Program-made: the position numbers and the translations under genes
Part shown: positions 25,908 to 36,480 of the stretch, piece after piece
Numbering within the stretch: position 1 is the first letter of the stretch
How the letters are laid out: each line of letters starts with the position of its first letter
Notes under the pieces: generated by a model
Database searches by the model: none
The model's input: only the letters and a program-made list of their open reading frames with translations
What the model was told of the DNA's origin: nothing
NCBI GenBank assembly: GCA_033239525.1
Contig: BSYO01000022.1
Coordinates: 11,418,923-11,482,922, forward strand
Length of the DNA stretch: 64,000 nucleotides
Direction of reading: 5' to 3'
From: Nepenthes gracilis
Lineage: Eukaryota > Streptophyta > Magnoliopsida > Caryophyllales > Nepenthaceae

Positions 25908-27605
25908 TTATGATAAAATTAAAATAAGAGTAAGTCAATTGATTAGTAAGGTATGAAATTTTTATAGTTGAATATACATTTGATATATTAAAATATATTG
26001 GAATGAAACATGATCAAAAACAAAAACATTGACATAATTTATAAACAAATCATGCACAATTCTTCAAAGTTGTGATCAATTTCCTTCCTTAAACTATGCA
26101 TCAATAAATTATAAGCAAATTATGCAAAAGTTATAGACCAAGAATTAGTTGAGGTATCATTGACAAAAGAGCTACTATTAAAACTCAAGTTATATATGTT
26201 TTCATACAACCAAAAATTATACACCACTATTCAAGAATTCTAGATGGGCTATCATATATATTATCTTGTAGATAATACCAAATACTATTTTTAACCCGAG
26301 AATGATAAGCTCAAACGTCATCTATCATTATAATATATCACTGTCAACTTTCTATAATGGCACATACATAATCAAATAAAAAACTCTTTGTGAGTTCAAA
26401 CATATTCTTTTTATTTTTTTATATCAAAAAAAATATCCTTATCTTTTAATTTATATAGAGTTTTCTTCTATAATTTTTCAAATATGTAACATATAGTATA
26501 TCATAATTCTTGTAGGAACTTAAATATACAATTTTAAAACATATAAAAGCTATATTATGAAATTTTAAATATGTAGAAAATGTTATATCCAAAAATTATA
26601 AAAAAAATTAATATAATTAGTATAATTTTATCATTTTTTTTCAATCATAAATCACGCATGAATAATTGCATGTGAAATCAAGACATACAAAATATACACT
26701 TAAAGATTTAAGACATGTAGGAACCTATATATAAAAATTAAAAATATGTAAGAGCATTTAGATATTATTTTAGAATATATATGAGTATTATTGTAGAAAA
26801 TTAACTTAAAAATACAATATATATAAAATAAGAATATTAATTTAATAAAAATTGCATGAAATGGTAATCAGAGTACCAGTATGCAAAGTATAAACATCTT
26901 AAATATAAAATTATAGTATACTTGAGTATTTAAAATAATAAATATTTATAGAAATCAGAAATTACGACAATAAGAGAAAGAGGAGTTTAGATACAATTGT
27001 CTTATACTTAAATATATTAAAAATTTCCTTAGATTTATTTGGATTCTCCTTTTCTACCCTTTTATCTCTCCTTCTCTATCTTTCTCTCTTCTCTCTAAAA
27101 TCAAAAGAAAAAAACTAAAAATCGGCTAGATAGGCTTTATATTGAAAACTGGTAAACGTGTGCCTATCAGGTGTGCATCAAGTGCTAATACAGAAATAGT
27201 ATGGCGTACAAGTGTTTATCAAGCGTATATCATGTGTGAATATTCTGCCACAAATATATAAGTGTATCTGTCTAGCACATATTAGGTTTAAGTAATCTAT
27301 TTAAAATATATACGAGCACCTTAGAAGGGTCTTTCAGGCACGTCCTTTCTACCCAAAACACCTATGCATGCGCGTTAAGTATAGGTCAGGCATCGGTCAT
27401 ATATGACCTAGTTAAAATATTAATTTTGACCCGAATCTTAATTTGATATCAATAATTTTATTATCTTAACTTAACTATAATTAAAATTATAATATGAAAT
27501 TCATAACTTATAAATATCCTAATAAATAAATATCTTTTAGATAGTAAACTTATCTTAATTAATTTGGTTGAAAAGATATTGACTGAAAAAATGTTATATT
27601 ACATA

Positions 27606-27807
27606 TGTATTAGATTCTAATTTGGGTAGTTGTTAGAGAAATTATATATTCTATTTAATCCCATTGAGATTAAAAATAAAATTCAGATTTAATAATAAAG
27701 AAATATAAGTTTGGTCAAACCTAAAGCTGACTCCATTTCTTCTCTTGTTGTATTTTCAAATTTTCTCTTTCTAAATTTCTCTTCCTTTTACTCGATTCTT
27801 CATCATT
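27606..27807 (+). mobile_element. Probable end of a 5' LTR/leader of a chromovirus
   Basis: An AT- and TC-rich stretch lies directly before a primer-binding site and ends TTCTTCATCATT. Position and composition fit the R-U5 end of an LTR whose left part was separated by the A-prime insertion. The LTR border is not defined. Confidence 0.35.
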
Positions 27808-27819
27808 TGGTAACAGAGC
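27808..27819 (+). other. Primer-binding site, initiator-Met tRNA type
   Basis: TGGTAACAGAGC differs by one base from TGGTATCAGAGC, the common plant LTR-element site complementary to the 3' end of initiator tRNA. It is followed downstream by gag and protease remnants in the expected order and strand. Confidence 0.75.
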
Positions 27820-27889
27820 CCGTGTTAATGCTCGTTGTGAATTTCTAAATTTTTCTTAACAATTCATGAAGGTAGAGGAAGGCATAGAA

Positions 27890-28830
27890 ACTAATTAGGG
27901 AGGAATGAAGGAGATGATGAACTTCTAGTATTTTGAAAGCAAGTCAAAGAACTGACTTTACATCTTAAACATCAAGAGCTTCGTCGTGGGCATAGTAGCT
28001 CAAGTTATGGATCTTCTAGTGATGAAAGCAAGCCAAATCTTTTCACCTATTAAAGAGGACATTTGCAAAGGATATTTTGTCATGATTTTGACAATGTAAA
28101 GATTGACCTATCGAAATTTTAAAGTTACCTACAACCTGTAGAATTACTTGAATGGCTTATTGCCATTGAAAAGTTCTTTGATTATAAGCAGACGCTAAAA
28201 AATCAATATGTGAAACTTATTTCCATAAGGCTTCGTAGCTATATTTCGGCGTAATGGAATAAAACTCAAGAGATGAGATGTTATAAAGCAAAGCCAAAGA
28301 TTATTTCTTAGGAAAATAAAGAAACTAGACAAATTTTTTTGGATAGATTTTTTTCAAATAATTTTCTATTAATTTGAAAATCTCTATAAAAATGTTAAAA
28401 GTATAATTGAGTATACCGAAGAGTTTTATAAACTTATGGCTCATGACGATCTTCACAAAAATAAAGACATCTTATACCAAGGTTTGTTATAGAATTATAA
28501 AATTTTATCCATGATGAAATAGAAATCTACGATTATGGAGACTTAAAGATGTATATCAACTAACATTGACAGTGAAGGTTAGACTCTCTTATTGAGGCAA
28601 AAGGTTTGAAAATCAAAGCTCTTACATTCTAAAAGGCAAATCTTCACGTGGAGATGATTTTCCTAATTCTCATGGTGCTCCTCAAGAAGAAACAAATCGA
28701 GCACCTAGTGCTTGTGATAGGAGTAATTTTGTTTGTACCAACAATTCTAATACTTGTTTTAAGTGAGGTCAAGTTGGCTATCAGTTTCATGCCTGTCCAA
28801 AAGGCATGCGGAGGCTCATGTATGATAACC
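27890..28830 (+). pseudogene. Chromovirus gag remnant with a broken CCHC knuckle
   Basis: The plus strand in broken frames gives a chromovirus gag. 'VELLEWLIAIEKFFDYKQT' and 'VKLISIRLRSYISA' near 28130-28255 match the xEFLDWLxxVExxFxYK ... VKLVAxRLRxYAS pattern. 'ETRQIFLDRFF' and 'EYTEEFYKLMA'-like text follow. The knuckle at 28750-28800 reads 'CFK*GQVGYQFHACPK': the second Cys codon is TGA and the His is Tyr. Several other stops exist. It is related to the remnant at 18066-18620. Confidence 0.75.
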
Positions 28831-28989
28831 TGAGGCAACGCCTATACGGTGGAGAAGAAGAAATCAAACAAGTAAGAATTGAACCGAAAGAAGGAAAAAG
28901 CCTTTTGATCCAAAGTTCTCTCCACTTTAAAGGTCAAATTAGAGGAATATCAGCTCCATTCCAACGTCCTTAAAACTCAATACAATACT

Positions 28990-29150
28990 CTTAAAAAAGT
29001 ATATACCATTGCAATCGATGAAGGGAACTGTGAGAATATTATTTCACAAGACATAGTAGATAAACTCAAACTTACCTCCAAACCACATCCAAGGCTTTAT
29101 TGGATTGCATGGTTCAAAAAAAAGGAAATGAGGTAAAAGTTCAAGCACGA
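28990..29150 (+). pseudogene. Chromovirus aspartic protease remnant
   Basis: The plus strand reads 'AIDEGNCENIISQDIVDKLK' and then 'HPRLYWIAWFKKGNEVKVQ'. This matches the protease of Reina/CRM-like chromoviruses (IDSGSCxNVVSxxLVxKL ... HPxPYxLxWFKKGNEV). The catalytic DSG is DEG here, so it would be inactive even if in frame. After about 29160 the element text is lost. Confidence 0.7.
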
Positions 29151-29159
29151 GATCGAGAA

Positions 29160-30226
29160 AGATTCTGTAGTTCCCTCGGCTCCTGAAGCTGTCAATTTAT
29201 CGCAGCTTCTAATGATCTAGATAAAATTGAAACAAAATGCATTAATTATAACTATCAAAGATGAACAGATACTGAAAATTTTTTTCAGAACGAAGCATCG
29301 ATCTCGTTTCGATACTTACGCATCACTTTCGCATCGCCATCGGAAATCGTAGCAAAAGCAAATTTGATTAAAATTTGCAGATATGAGAGAAAACACAGAT
29401 CTGTAGAAGTGAATTTACAGGAAGCAACTTACAGGAAGTCTGAATTGATTTTGTTTTTTCAGATCCCACCGTCGGAGATATATATTTTTTAAAATATTAT
29501 TTTCTTATTATTTGATTATGTCCAAACAATTATTAATTATTGTTTAAAAAATCGGGTTGGCGTTCGTCCCGCCTAAACTAAACGTGACGGCTACTCCTGC
29601 CTGTTTTCGTGGTATGTTTGTATGAAAAAAATATATAAAAGAGAAAAAAATTAGAAAATATATTTTTAGTAAATAAATTGGAATTAAATTTTTTAAAAAT
29701 AATATGAAAAATATGTACAAATATTGATATTTTATTAAAAATTACTTTTTATTTAAAATAAATGGTAAAATCAAAACAAATATAAACAAAAAAAAAATTA
29801 AAATTTTATATTAAAAGTATATAGTTTTCTTTTAGTAATTGAATCAAAAAAATATTTTTATTAAAAATTTATTTTCTTTTAATATAAATTTTTAAAACAC
29901 TCAAATAAAAGTAAAAAAAATTATTGTTTTATTATTTTTATTTTCTTATTTTTTTATATTTTATTTAATGTAAATATACCATAATTATATAGAGAAATAT
30001 TATTTAATTGGAAAATAAGTTCTGTATTTTTGTATTTTTTTACTTTTATAATTAATTATTTTTTTACCTTTTTTTTTAAAAAAACTCATTTATTTATTTT
30101 CAGCTAGATACGCAAAAATTTTAATAAGCTAGTATTATTAATAGTTATTTATAAATTTTTACTTATATAATATATGATAAAAATTATTAATTGATAAATT
30201 ATTTAATAAATTTATTAAATATATTT
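29160..30226. other. AT-rich stretch with dispersed repeat
   Basis: 29200-29480 is moderately balanced sequence with no domain I recognise. 29600-30231 is very AT-rich. It matches 18960-19140 in part, and its last 110 bases match 44400-44515, the empty counterpart of the Tat insertion site. Confidence 0.5.
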
Positions 30227-30231
30227 ATTTA
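30227..30231. repeat. Left target-site duplication ATTTA of the Tat element
   Basis: ATTTA directly precedes TGTTGCGTCC and is repeated exactly at 43017-43021 after CCCAACA. Confidence 0.85.
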
Positions 30232-31214
30232 TGTTGCGTCCGGGTCCACGGTTGTCGACGGATTAGAGAGATTCGGATTCCAAGCGTGCGGGCCGCTTGA
30301 GAAGAATGGTCGGTCTCCGTCGCGTGAACCCGGGGCTGCGTAACACAAACAACAAACAAGAGGTCAAGGGTCCGGCAGATTTCTCCCACCGGCGCCGCTC
30401 CGACGCGCTCAAGTCGGCAAATTCAGTGAATAAACGGAAATGGCGCACACTAAAGGGGTGCGCGGTGGAACGCTGTGTAAGCGTATGAGATGCTGGTGAT
30501 GCGGAGAATGCAATGAGCAGGTAGTGAAAGGCCTGACTTCCTTGATGCACTGCAATGGGTGGCTGACTGTCCCGTGATCTCAGGAGATGCTGGGAAAATG
30601 AGCGAGTTAGCTACTGCAGTTGAGACGATTCTTCGTCTCGACTCGTCACTCTTGTGTTCTTAATTAGAGAAAAGGGAAGCCGTTGGGCATGATTCGCCGT
30701 TTGAATTCTTGATTCAAAGGGAAGTAGATGATCAAAGATGCTCTAAGAGATGTTCAGAGAAGAGTCCCTTTCTCTGTGGGGTGTGAGGGCTCTTATACGC
30801 CTCTCCCTGTTGGACTCTTGGGCGCCAAAACGCCCGTTGCTTGGGCCATCGTGCCGCCGGGTCTTGTCGTGGACCGCGGTCACGCCGGTTGTCTGTTCTG
30901 CCGTGCACGGCAGCGGCTGGCAGCGTTGTTGACCACGCCGATTTTCCCTGTGCGGGATTGGTTGGGTTGCCCGCAGACGGCAGGCGGGTGCCGTTGGCGC
31001 TGCGCCAGCCACGCCTCTATTGGCTAGCCTTTCCGCCTTTTCCGCTGTTCGTGACGCATTTAATGCGTGCAGTTTCCTTGCCTTCCTTCGTCGTGGATTT
31101 GCGCCTTTCAACCCCTTGGGTGGCCGATTGCTACACGTGGGCTTGGTCTCCTTATGGGCCACGACTGCCCGTGGGCCTCGACACGTCTCATGGGCGAGGA
31201 CATGGGACCCGACA
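30232..31214 (-). repeat. 3' LTR of the Tat element
   Basis: Bounded by TGTTGCGTCC on the left and GGACCCGACA on the right in plus-strand view. On the minus strand a TATA-like box (GTATAAGAGCCC) lies at about 30792-30803, placing the promoter in the minus direction. It differs from the other LTR by substitutions and many one-to-few-base indels, often in runs of G or C. ORFs through it are shared by both LTRs only in part and are not genes. Confidence 0.9.
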
Positions 31215-31489
31215 CTAGCCCACCATGCCCGGGCGGCCCGGTGGTCGGGCACGGCATGTCCTCTGGCCCATTTCGCAGCCTTCATATCCTTCCTCGTAAG
31301 CGTCATTTTTGTCATCTTAGGGTTCGCGCCTTTCCCATGAGCCGAGGCATGCTTTTTTCAGCTGCCGTGACACGTCACTTCATCGGGGCGAGATTCGCGC
31401 GCCATGGGTTGCGCGTCGACCCGGTGGTCGCTTCCATTTGCCGAAAGACGTTCTTTGGATGCCGTGTTGTTATTTGGGTGAGGGGATAG

Positions 31490-32200
31490 CCTGCACCCTG
31501 CCCATAAATAGGAGGGGCACTTGAGCGAGTTGGGTCTATCCCTTATCAGCAAATCGAAAGGCAATGAGAAGATTCTGGCTCTCCCCGCCTTTGGCGGGCA
31601 CTCGAGAAGGAGTTGGATGGTCCACTTGCATGCCTGAGATCCTTGGTGGAGACCGTTGTAGCCTATGCCCTGTGGCTTGCCTTCTTTACTAACGAGAGTG
31701 GCTCGGCCATTCTGCTATCGCCACGCGCTCCCTTCCGGGTTGTGGACTGGCTAGGTCGGGCGGATTCTTGGAGGACCCCCGCGGCTGCCTCTGCCTGTTA
31801 GGTGACGATTTTCGCAGGGGACCACTCCGCGAGCCACGCCAGGGCGCCAACCGCGGAAGGAGTGCGAGGTCAGTAGCCCTCCGTGGAAGCTGGGTTTCTT
31901 GCCCAACTTTCCCGAGGTGCCTGACTTTAGTGCTTCCTGGACCCCGGTGGATTGGACTCTTTAAACCTCCATCGGGGATGCCCCTTGCCTCCGGTCCAGT
32001 GCGCTTGGCGAAATACCGACCGCTTCCGCCGTCGGCATCTGGCGCAGTTCACGTTCGCCGAGCTCACCTGGGGCACGGCAAGGGAGCACACGGGGCTTCG
32101 CACCGCAATCTTCTTTCGTCTTTCTCACAGCTTCATGGTTGTAGATCTTGTACTTTGTAAGAAATCATTGATTAATAAAAGAATTAGCCTCTTTTTGTCT
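31490..32200 (+). promoter_or_regulatory. Opposite-strand unit 1: TATA-like box to poly(A)-like signal
   Basis: A TGACACGTCA palindromic-core motif lies at about 31367-31376, a CATAAATAGG TATA-like box at 31503-31512, and an AATAAA at 32174-32179 about 670 bases further on. No long ATG-initiated ORF lies between them: the ATG at 31564 opens only a short frame, and the longer frames start without ATG. It could be a non-coding or decayed unit. Direction is opposite to gag-pol. Confidence 0.4.
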
Positions 32201-32394
32201 TCAATTTTTGCCTTGTCTCCGTGAATGCTCTTTGGTCGCTGGACGCTTTGCCCTGAGGATCTACGCGTCATCCTTTGGGAGCTCATGGAGTCCCTGTCAA
32301 CCGTCACGTCTCCTGGGATAGCCAGCGCATTTAATTTCTGCGCGGCCAAGAGACGTCGTTTCGCCTTGGAAACGTGCGAGCTTTCAGGGTCCTC

Positions 32395-32490
32395 CCACGT
32401 GGAGAATCCTCATTGGCCTCCCAGCGCATTCAAACGCTTTCCGTCTTTTGGAGTTGCCGCCCTTTCAGGAGAAGATTTGCCTATTTAAAT
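32395..32490 (+). promoter_or_regulatory. Promoter of opposite-strand unit 2 (G-box and TATA)
   Basis: A palindromic CCACGTGG G-box at 32395-32402 is followed by an inverted CCAAT (ATTGG) near 32412 and a TATTTAAAT box at 32482-32490. An ATG follows about 97 bases after the box. The G-box binds plant bHLH and bZIP factors; whether it is used here is unknown. Confidence 0.5.
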
Positions 32491-32586
32491 ACGTCACTTT
32501 CTCCCGAAATCTGGCACGTCTCTGTACTTGTCCATCTACTAGCAGTTTGATCTTCCTCTGCGTGTTTTTTTTTTGCCACGAGATCC

Positions 32587-33214
32587 ATGGAGGACACATC
32601 CAGCGACTCGGGCAGCTCCTCCGATGAGTGCAGTCTGGCTCTCACGCCCCTGGGTCCTCAGGAGAGGTCCGCTCTGAGGCCACGGTTGCTGGCCCTTCAC
32701 GGAGCCGGGGACCGCCTCCGAGTTTCGAGAGAGTCCGGCCACGTCGAGGGGCTGCTTGCGGTCAGTGGAGTGGCTGAGGGCCGCGTCGCGCATTTAGAGC
32801 GCTCGGCCGAGTCGGAGGCCGGGGCCCACGACCCAGTGGGTGCCAATGTGGGGCGCAGGACCGCATATTGGCACTTGAAGGAGAAACGGAGCGGCTCGAG
32901 GGCGGCAACACGAGGCCGAAGTTGCGGACTTGTGGTCGGAGCTAAGAATGAGGCTCCGGCCGGAGGGAGTGGATCCTGCCTTGGAGCGGTCTTACTTTGA
33001 TGCCTTGAGCTCGCCGGAGAGCCCAAGCCCATTTGGAGGATCGGGTTTCCGCGTGGGGTTCGGACCCTCTCCGCATGCCTTGAGGAACTTCGCGCGATTG
33101 GTGGATTACCACGTCCGAGTTCTTCTTAAGCCCGGGGCCGCTAGCCGTTTTATTACTGTTGCGCTTTTCTTCTTTAGTTGTAATCGTTGTAACGAGGATT
33201 TGTTGACGCAATAA
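32587..33214 (+). pseudogene. Opposite-strand unit 2 ORF, frameshifted, unknown protein
   Basis: The ATG at 32587 opens an acidic Ser-rich start ('MEDTSSDSGSSSDE'). The frame runs to 33000, and a second frame (32930-33214) carries the more protein-like text 'ELRMRLRPEGVDPALERSYF'. A frameshift between them near 32900 seems likely. An AATAAG poly(A)-like signal lies at about 33209. I do not recognise a domain. It may be a second copy or N-terminal relative of the unit 3 ORF, with which it shares promoter layout and an acidic/Ser-rich start. Confidence 0.4.
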
Positions 33215-33456
33215 GAATTGTTGGTTCCTCGTTCTGCTTTGTCCGTCGAAGGAGCTTTTCTTTCCCCTCTCCCCCTTTTTTTTTTTACTTTGCGCTTATC
33301 GTGCGCGTCTTCAGAGGTTCTGCTATCGTGAGCCCCCATTTAATGCGGCGGCGCAAGCGTGGACCCTAGCCAGGCAGCAGAAGGGTCGCGCCCGTTAGCC
33401 TGGCTCCTAGCCATCATTGCAATCGATTGAGATTCTGTGGTGCGCCTGGATGCCAC

Positions 33457-33527
33457 CACGTGTCCCAATCTCCGGTGGCGGTGGCGTTTTGATTTCCCGC
33501 CTTTTGGCTTGGCGTTGTCTATTTAAA
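33457..33527 (+). promoter_or_regulatory. Promoter of opposite-strand unit 3 (G-box, CCAAT, TATA)
   Basis: CACGTG at 33457-33462, CCAAT at 33465-33469 and TATTTAAA at 33520-33527, followed by an ATG at 33598. The order matches unit 2. A pyrimidine-rich leader (TCCTCCCTTCCG and similar) lies between the box and the ATG, as in many plant 5' leaders. Confidence 0.55.
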
Positions 33528-33597
33528 CCAAGTGACGATCGCTTCCTCCCTTCCGCCGATTTCTTCCCCATTTACACTTGTGACTTTTGAGAGAAAA

Positions 33598-35380
33598 ATG
33601 GAAGCAAAGGTAGAGAGCTCTTCTTCTTCCCGTGCCTCTAGAGCCGTGCGCCATGGTGTTCTCAACACCAGGTCAGTCATGACTGCTGGGCACATCGCTT
33701 CCCTTATGGTAGACTACGCGATTCCCAGTGACTGGAGTTACCGCGTTCCCGGCGAGTTGGACAGAGCCAACACCCCTCCAGCGGGCTTTATCATGGTGTA
33801 CGAGCACCATCTGAGGGGGGGCTTCGTTTTTCGCTGAACTGCTCGTTGTACGCGGTGGTTGACGCGCTGGATGTCCCGATGGCCAGGCTGCACCCCAACG
33901 CCGTGCGGTATTTGGTGTCTTTGTGCGTTTTTGCTCTTATGCACGAATGCACCTTTGATGCGAAAGCCACAAGGATAATTTTTCGATTCACGGAGTCGGA
34001 GAATTGGGTGTCGCTTTCCCCCAAGTCGGGGTTCAACCTTCGCAGCACTAATCCTGACTCCGTGAAGGGCTGGAAGGAGCTCTTCTTCTTCCTGCAGGAG
34101 CCCCCTGATTGTGAGCTTCCGAGGGTGTGGGGCCCAATCTCGGAATACTTCCGGGACAAGCCAACCGACGAGGACATTGCAGGATCTTCGAAGCTGATAT
34201 CAGTCATTAAGTCGGAAGAGAAGAGGTTCTCGATCCAGGGTTATTTCCTCACATCTGTCGCGTTTGAGATTGGCAGATGGGGACCTTCTGCTGGTTGGGC
34301 GATGGCCAAGTCGGCAAGGAGATTCTGGAGATATGGCCACTTCCCTACCGCCCGGGGGGAACGAGGAGGAAGGCTGTTCGTTCTTTGGCGTCGTCGTCGG
34401 CGACGATGAGGATGCGGCTGCCCTTAAGCGGCTAAGGGAAGCCGAAGGACCCCTTTGAGGAGGTCCGGAGATGAGTTGCCGGTCCTCCCATTGTGGAAAG
34501 TCCGGCTCCGCAGAGACCTGCGAGGGCGGGTCGCCAGAGGGAAACTACCGAACCCTCGTCGACTTCGATCGCGGGACTGACCACTCACGAAGTCTGCGAG
34601 ATCGAGTCTCTACCCGCTGGGAATCCACCCGCTAGTTGTCCTGTTGAGGCGTCGGACGATGTTGTCGTTTTAGAGGACCCGGAGGAGCCATTTCTTCTTT
34701 GTTTACGTGCCGGCGACGGGGTCGAGGAGCTGAAGAGCCAGCTGTGATCTTTGCGGAGCCCCTTTCTGAATTCAGGCCTCCGGGAGGTTCGATCCCGTCT
34801 TCAGAGGAAGGCGTCGCGTTCGCCGCCGATCCGATCGGAGCTAGCGAAGGGGTAGCCGGGACGTCCTCGAGGCAGGAGCCTTCGAGCGCTCCTACGGCCG
34901 CCGCGCTTCCCGGCCGACCCGCCTCCCGCCCGGCGAAAGAGCGGAGACCTGGAGAGGCTCCCAGAGTGATCTCGCACGCTCCCGCGCGTCGCCTCTTCTC
35001 CGATACGGTTGCTTCTTCTCCGGCCCTCTCCCTTTGTCGTTTATTTTGGGAATGTCTCGATCTTTCCTTCTATGCGAGTTCACGGGTGGTGCGGTCCCCT
35101 TCGATGTGCAAGCTTCCTTTTTCACGGGGACTGCGGCGGACCATCCTCGCCGGACAAAGAACTCGTCTACGGCCCGAGGCCGGATCGCATCTCTTACGAG
35201 AGGAGATCGGGCGATTCAAGGCAGAGAGTTGAGCAGGCTGGAGGGTCTTCTCACAGCTGCGGAGGAAAGAGTCGCCGGAGTTCGCCCGTGAAATGGTTGG
35301 CCGTCATTCCCCGCAGAGATGGTGGCGTTGAGGCCCGTTATTGGGGCCGGCATCCGCTTTATGTCGCGTGAGATTGCTTC
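33598..35380 (+). pseudogene. Opposite-strand ORF, 'putative gypsy type transposon' protein (PF04195-like), frameshifted
   Basis: From the ATG at 33598 the text reads 'MEAKVESSSSSRASRAV' and 'VDYAIPSDWSYRVPGELDRA', then 'PPAGFIMVYEHHLRGGF'. After a one-base frameshift near 33830 it continues 'YAVVDALDVPMARLHPNAVR' and 'KSGFNLRSTNPDSVKGWKEL'. This order (P..G.. Y..hl..G..FPL ... LHPN ... GWK..FFF) is that of the plant PF04195 family, found as an extra ORF in Tat-lineage elements. Later frames (34493-34747, 34699-35232, 35034-35291) look like a low-complexity middle and a charged tail. At least three frameshifts break it. Its role in the element is not established. Confidence 0.6.
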
Positions 35381-36480
35381 TTTGGTCGCTCCCCACGTTC
35401 TCGAGGGCATTTTCACCGGAAACACCGGAGTAGACGCGGCGTCTTGGCTGAAGAATTTTCACGAGGAGGCTGGCCCGTCGAGTTTACCAGATTAGTCTTG
35501 GCTTGCGCTGGTTTTTGAGATTGGTCTTTGTCTCTGTCTTTGCAACATGTTCGTTTTTCCGCATGAATGAGAAGCATCGTTTTATACTTCGCGTCCATGC
35601 TTTTTCTTCCGTAGAGCGTTGCTTGCTTTTCGCTTTTGTTTTCATCCGTTGGATCGTGCTTCATGTTTGAACATTGGGCTCTTTGGAGCCGCTGTTGTTA
35701 AGGCCCTATCCAGGCGCCTTCTTGCGTGGTGCTCGTCCTTCGTAAGAGGATGTCATCACAGCTCACACGTTTGGGGGGCTCGATCCGGTGAAGCGGATGT
35801 CGTCGCCAAGCCCCTAGAGCCCCAACGAGGGTCAGCGCAGCGGTCAGGCCGCGGTAACCGGACTCCTGGGTCTAGGACTCGGTCGCGCACGGTGGGAGGT
35901 GCGTCGCTCCTGCAAAGCGTTATAATCACGAGTTGAGGTCCTAGCCCACGACCATTGTAGGCGAGGGTGCTCTCTTCGTTGGAGAAGGTCGCGCACGCCC
36001 TGCGATTCTTTGCCCCCTAAGGTTTTGTTGGCTGTAGAGTGGGGACTCAGGAAGCCCCCAGGCCTAATGCTTTGACCTCACGGGTCGTTGGCGTAAAGCC
36101 TTTGGAATGGATCGCCTGGATCCTTTGTCCCAGCCTACGGCTGGGTGCCTCCGGGCTGCCTAGCACGGGGCTTAATCTCTGGGTGGCCGTTGGGGCCTTT
36201 TGGCCTTGAGCCATGGTGAGTAAAGCCGTCCCGAGGCTACAGGCGTGAGACGGAGTCAGAGGCCGTCTGCCCGGGACCTTTGGCATTTGAGCCAAGGACT
36301 GGTTTTACGGACGGACGCTTGTCCTCCCGACTTAGGGGCAGTCTAGGTCGTTTGATTTAAGAATGCGATGCATGTCATTAACTCACACAAATGAATATGC
36401 AAGATGATAGAGATAGTAATTATGCTAATCGAAGATGAAACTTATGTTCAAGTACTCATTATGATGCATGCGTGTGCGAC
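35381..36480. other. Tat element spacer between pol and the opposite-strand ORF
   Basis: GC-rich sequence without a recognisable domain. A TTTGTCTCTGTCTTTGC stretch near 35525 may be the 3' leader of unit 3. ORFs at 35619-35936 (+) and 36047-36295 (-) have no visible motif. Confidence 0.4.

Larger units (their letters stand above)
20725..27603 (-). mobile_element. LTR 'A-prime', second copy of family A, split by insertions
   Basis: Two outer blocks, about 20725-21154 and 25908-27603, together correspond to the LTR at 4467-6578. Examples are the CT-rich run before 'AAAATCAAAAGAAA' near 27100 (compare 6110-6170) and the following low-AT block with GTGTGC/GCGTGC words. On the minus strand the right end starts TGTAATATAACATTTT at 27603. 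The middle holds a C-family LTR. The left border is approximate and no clean target duplication was found. Confidence 0.5.

Noticed and set aside
31215..31240. Polypurine tract beside the Tat 3' LTR
   Set aside because: The expected position holds only a weak purine run on the minus strand (GGTGGGCTAG), so I do not annotate it as a feature.
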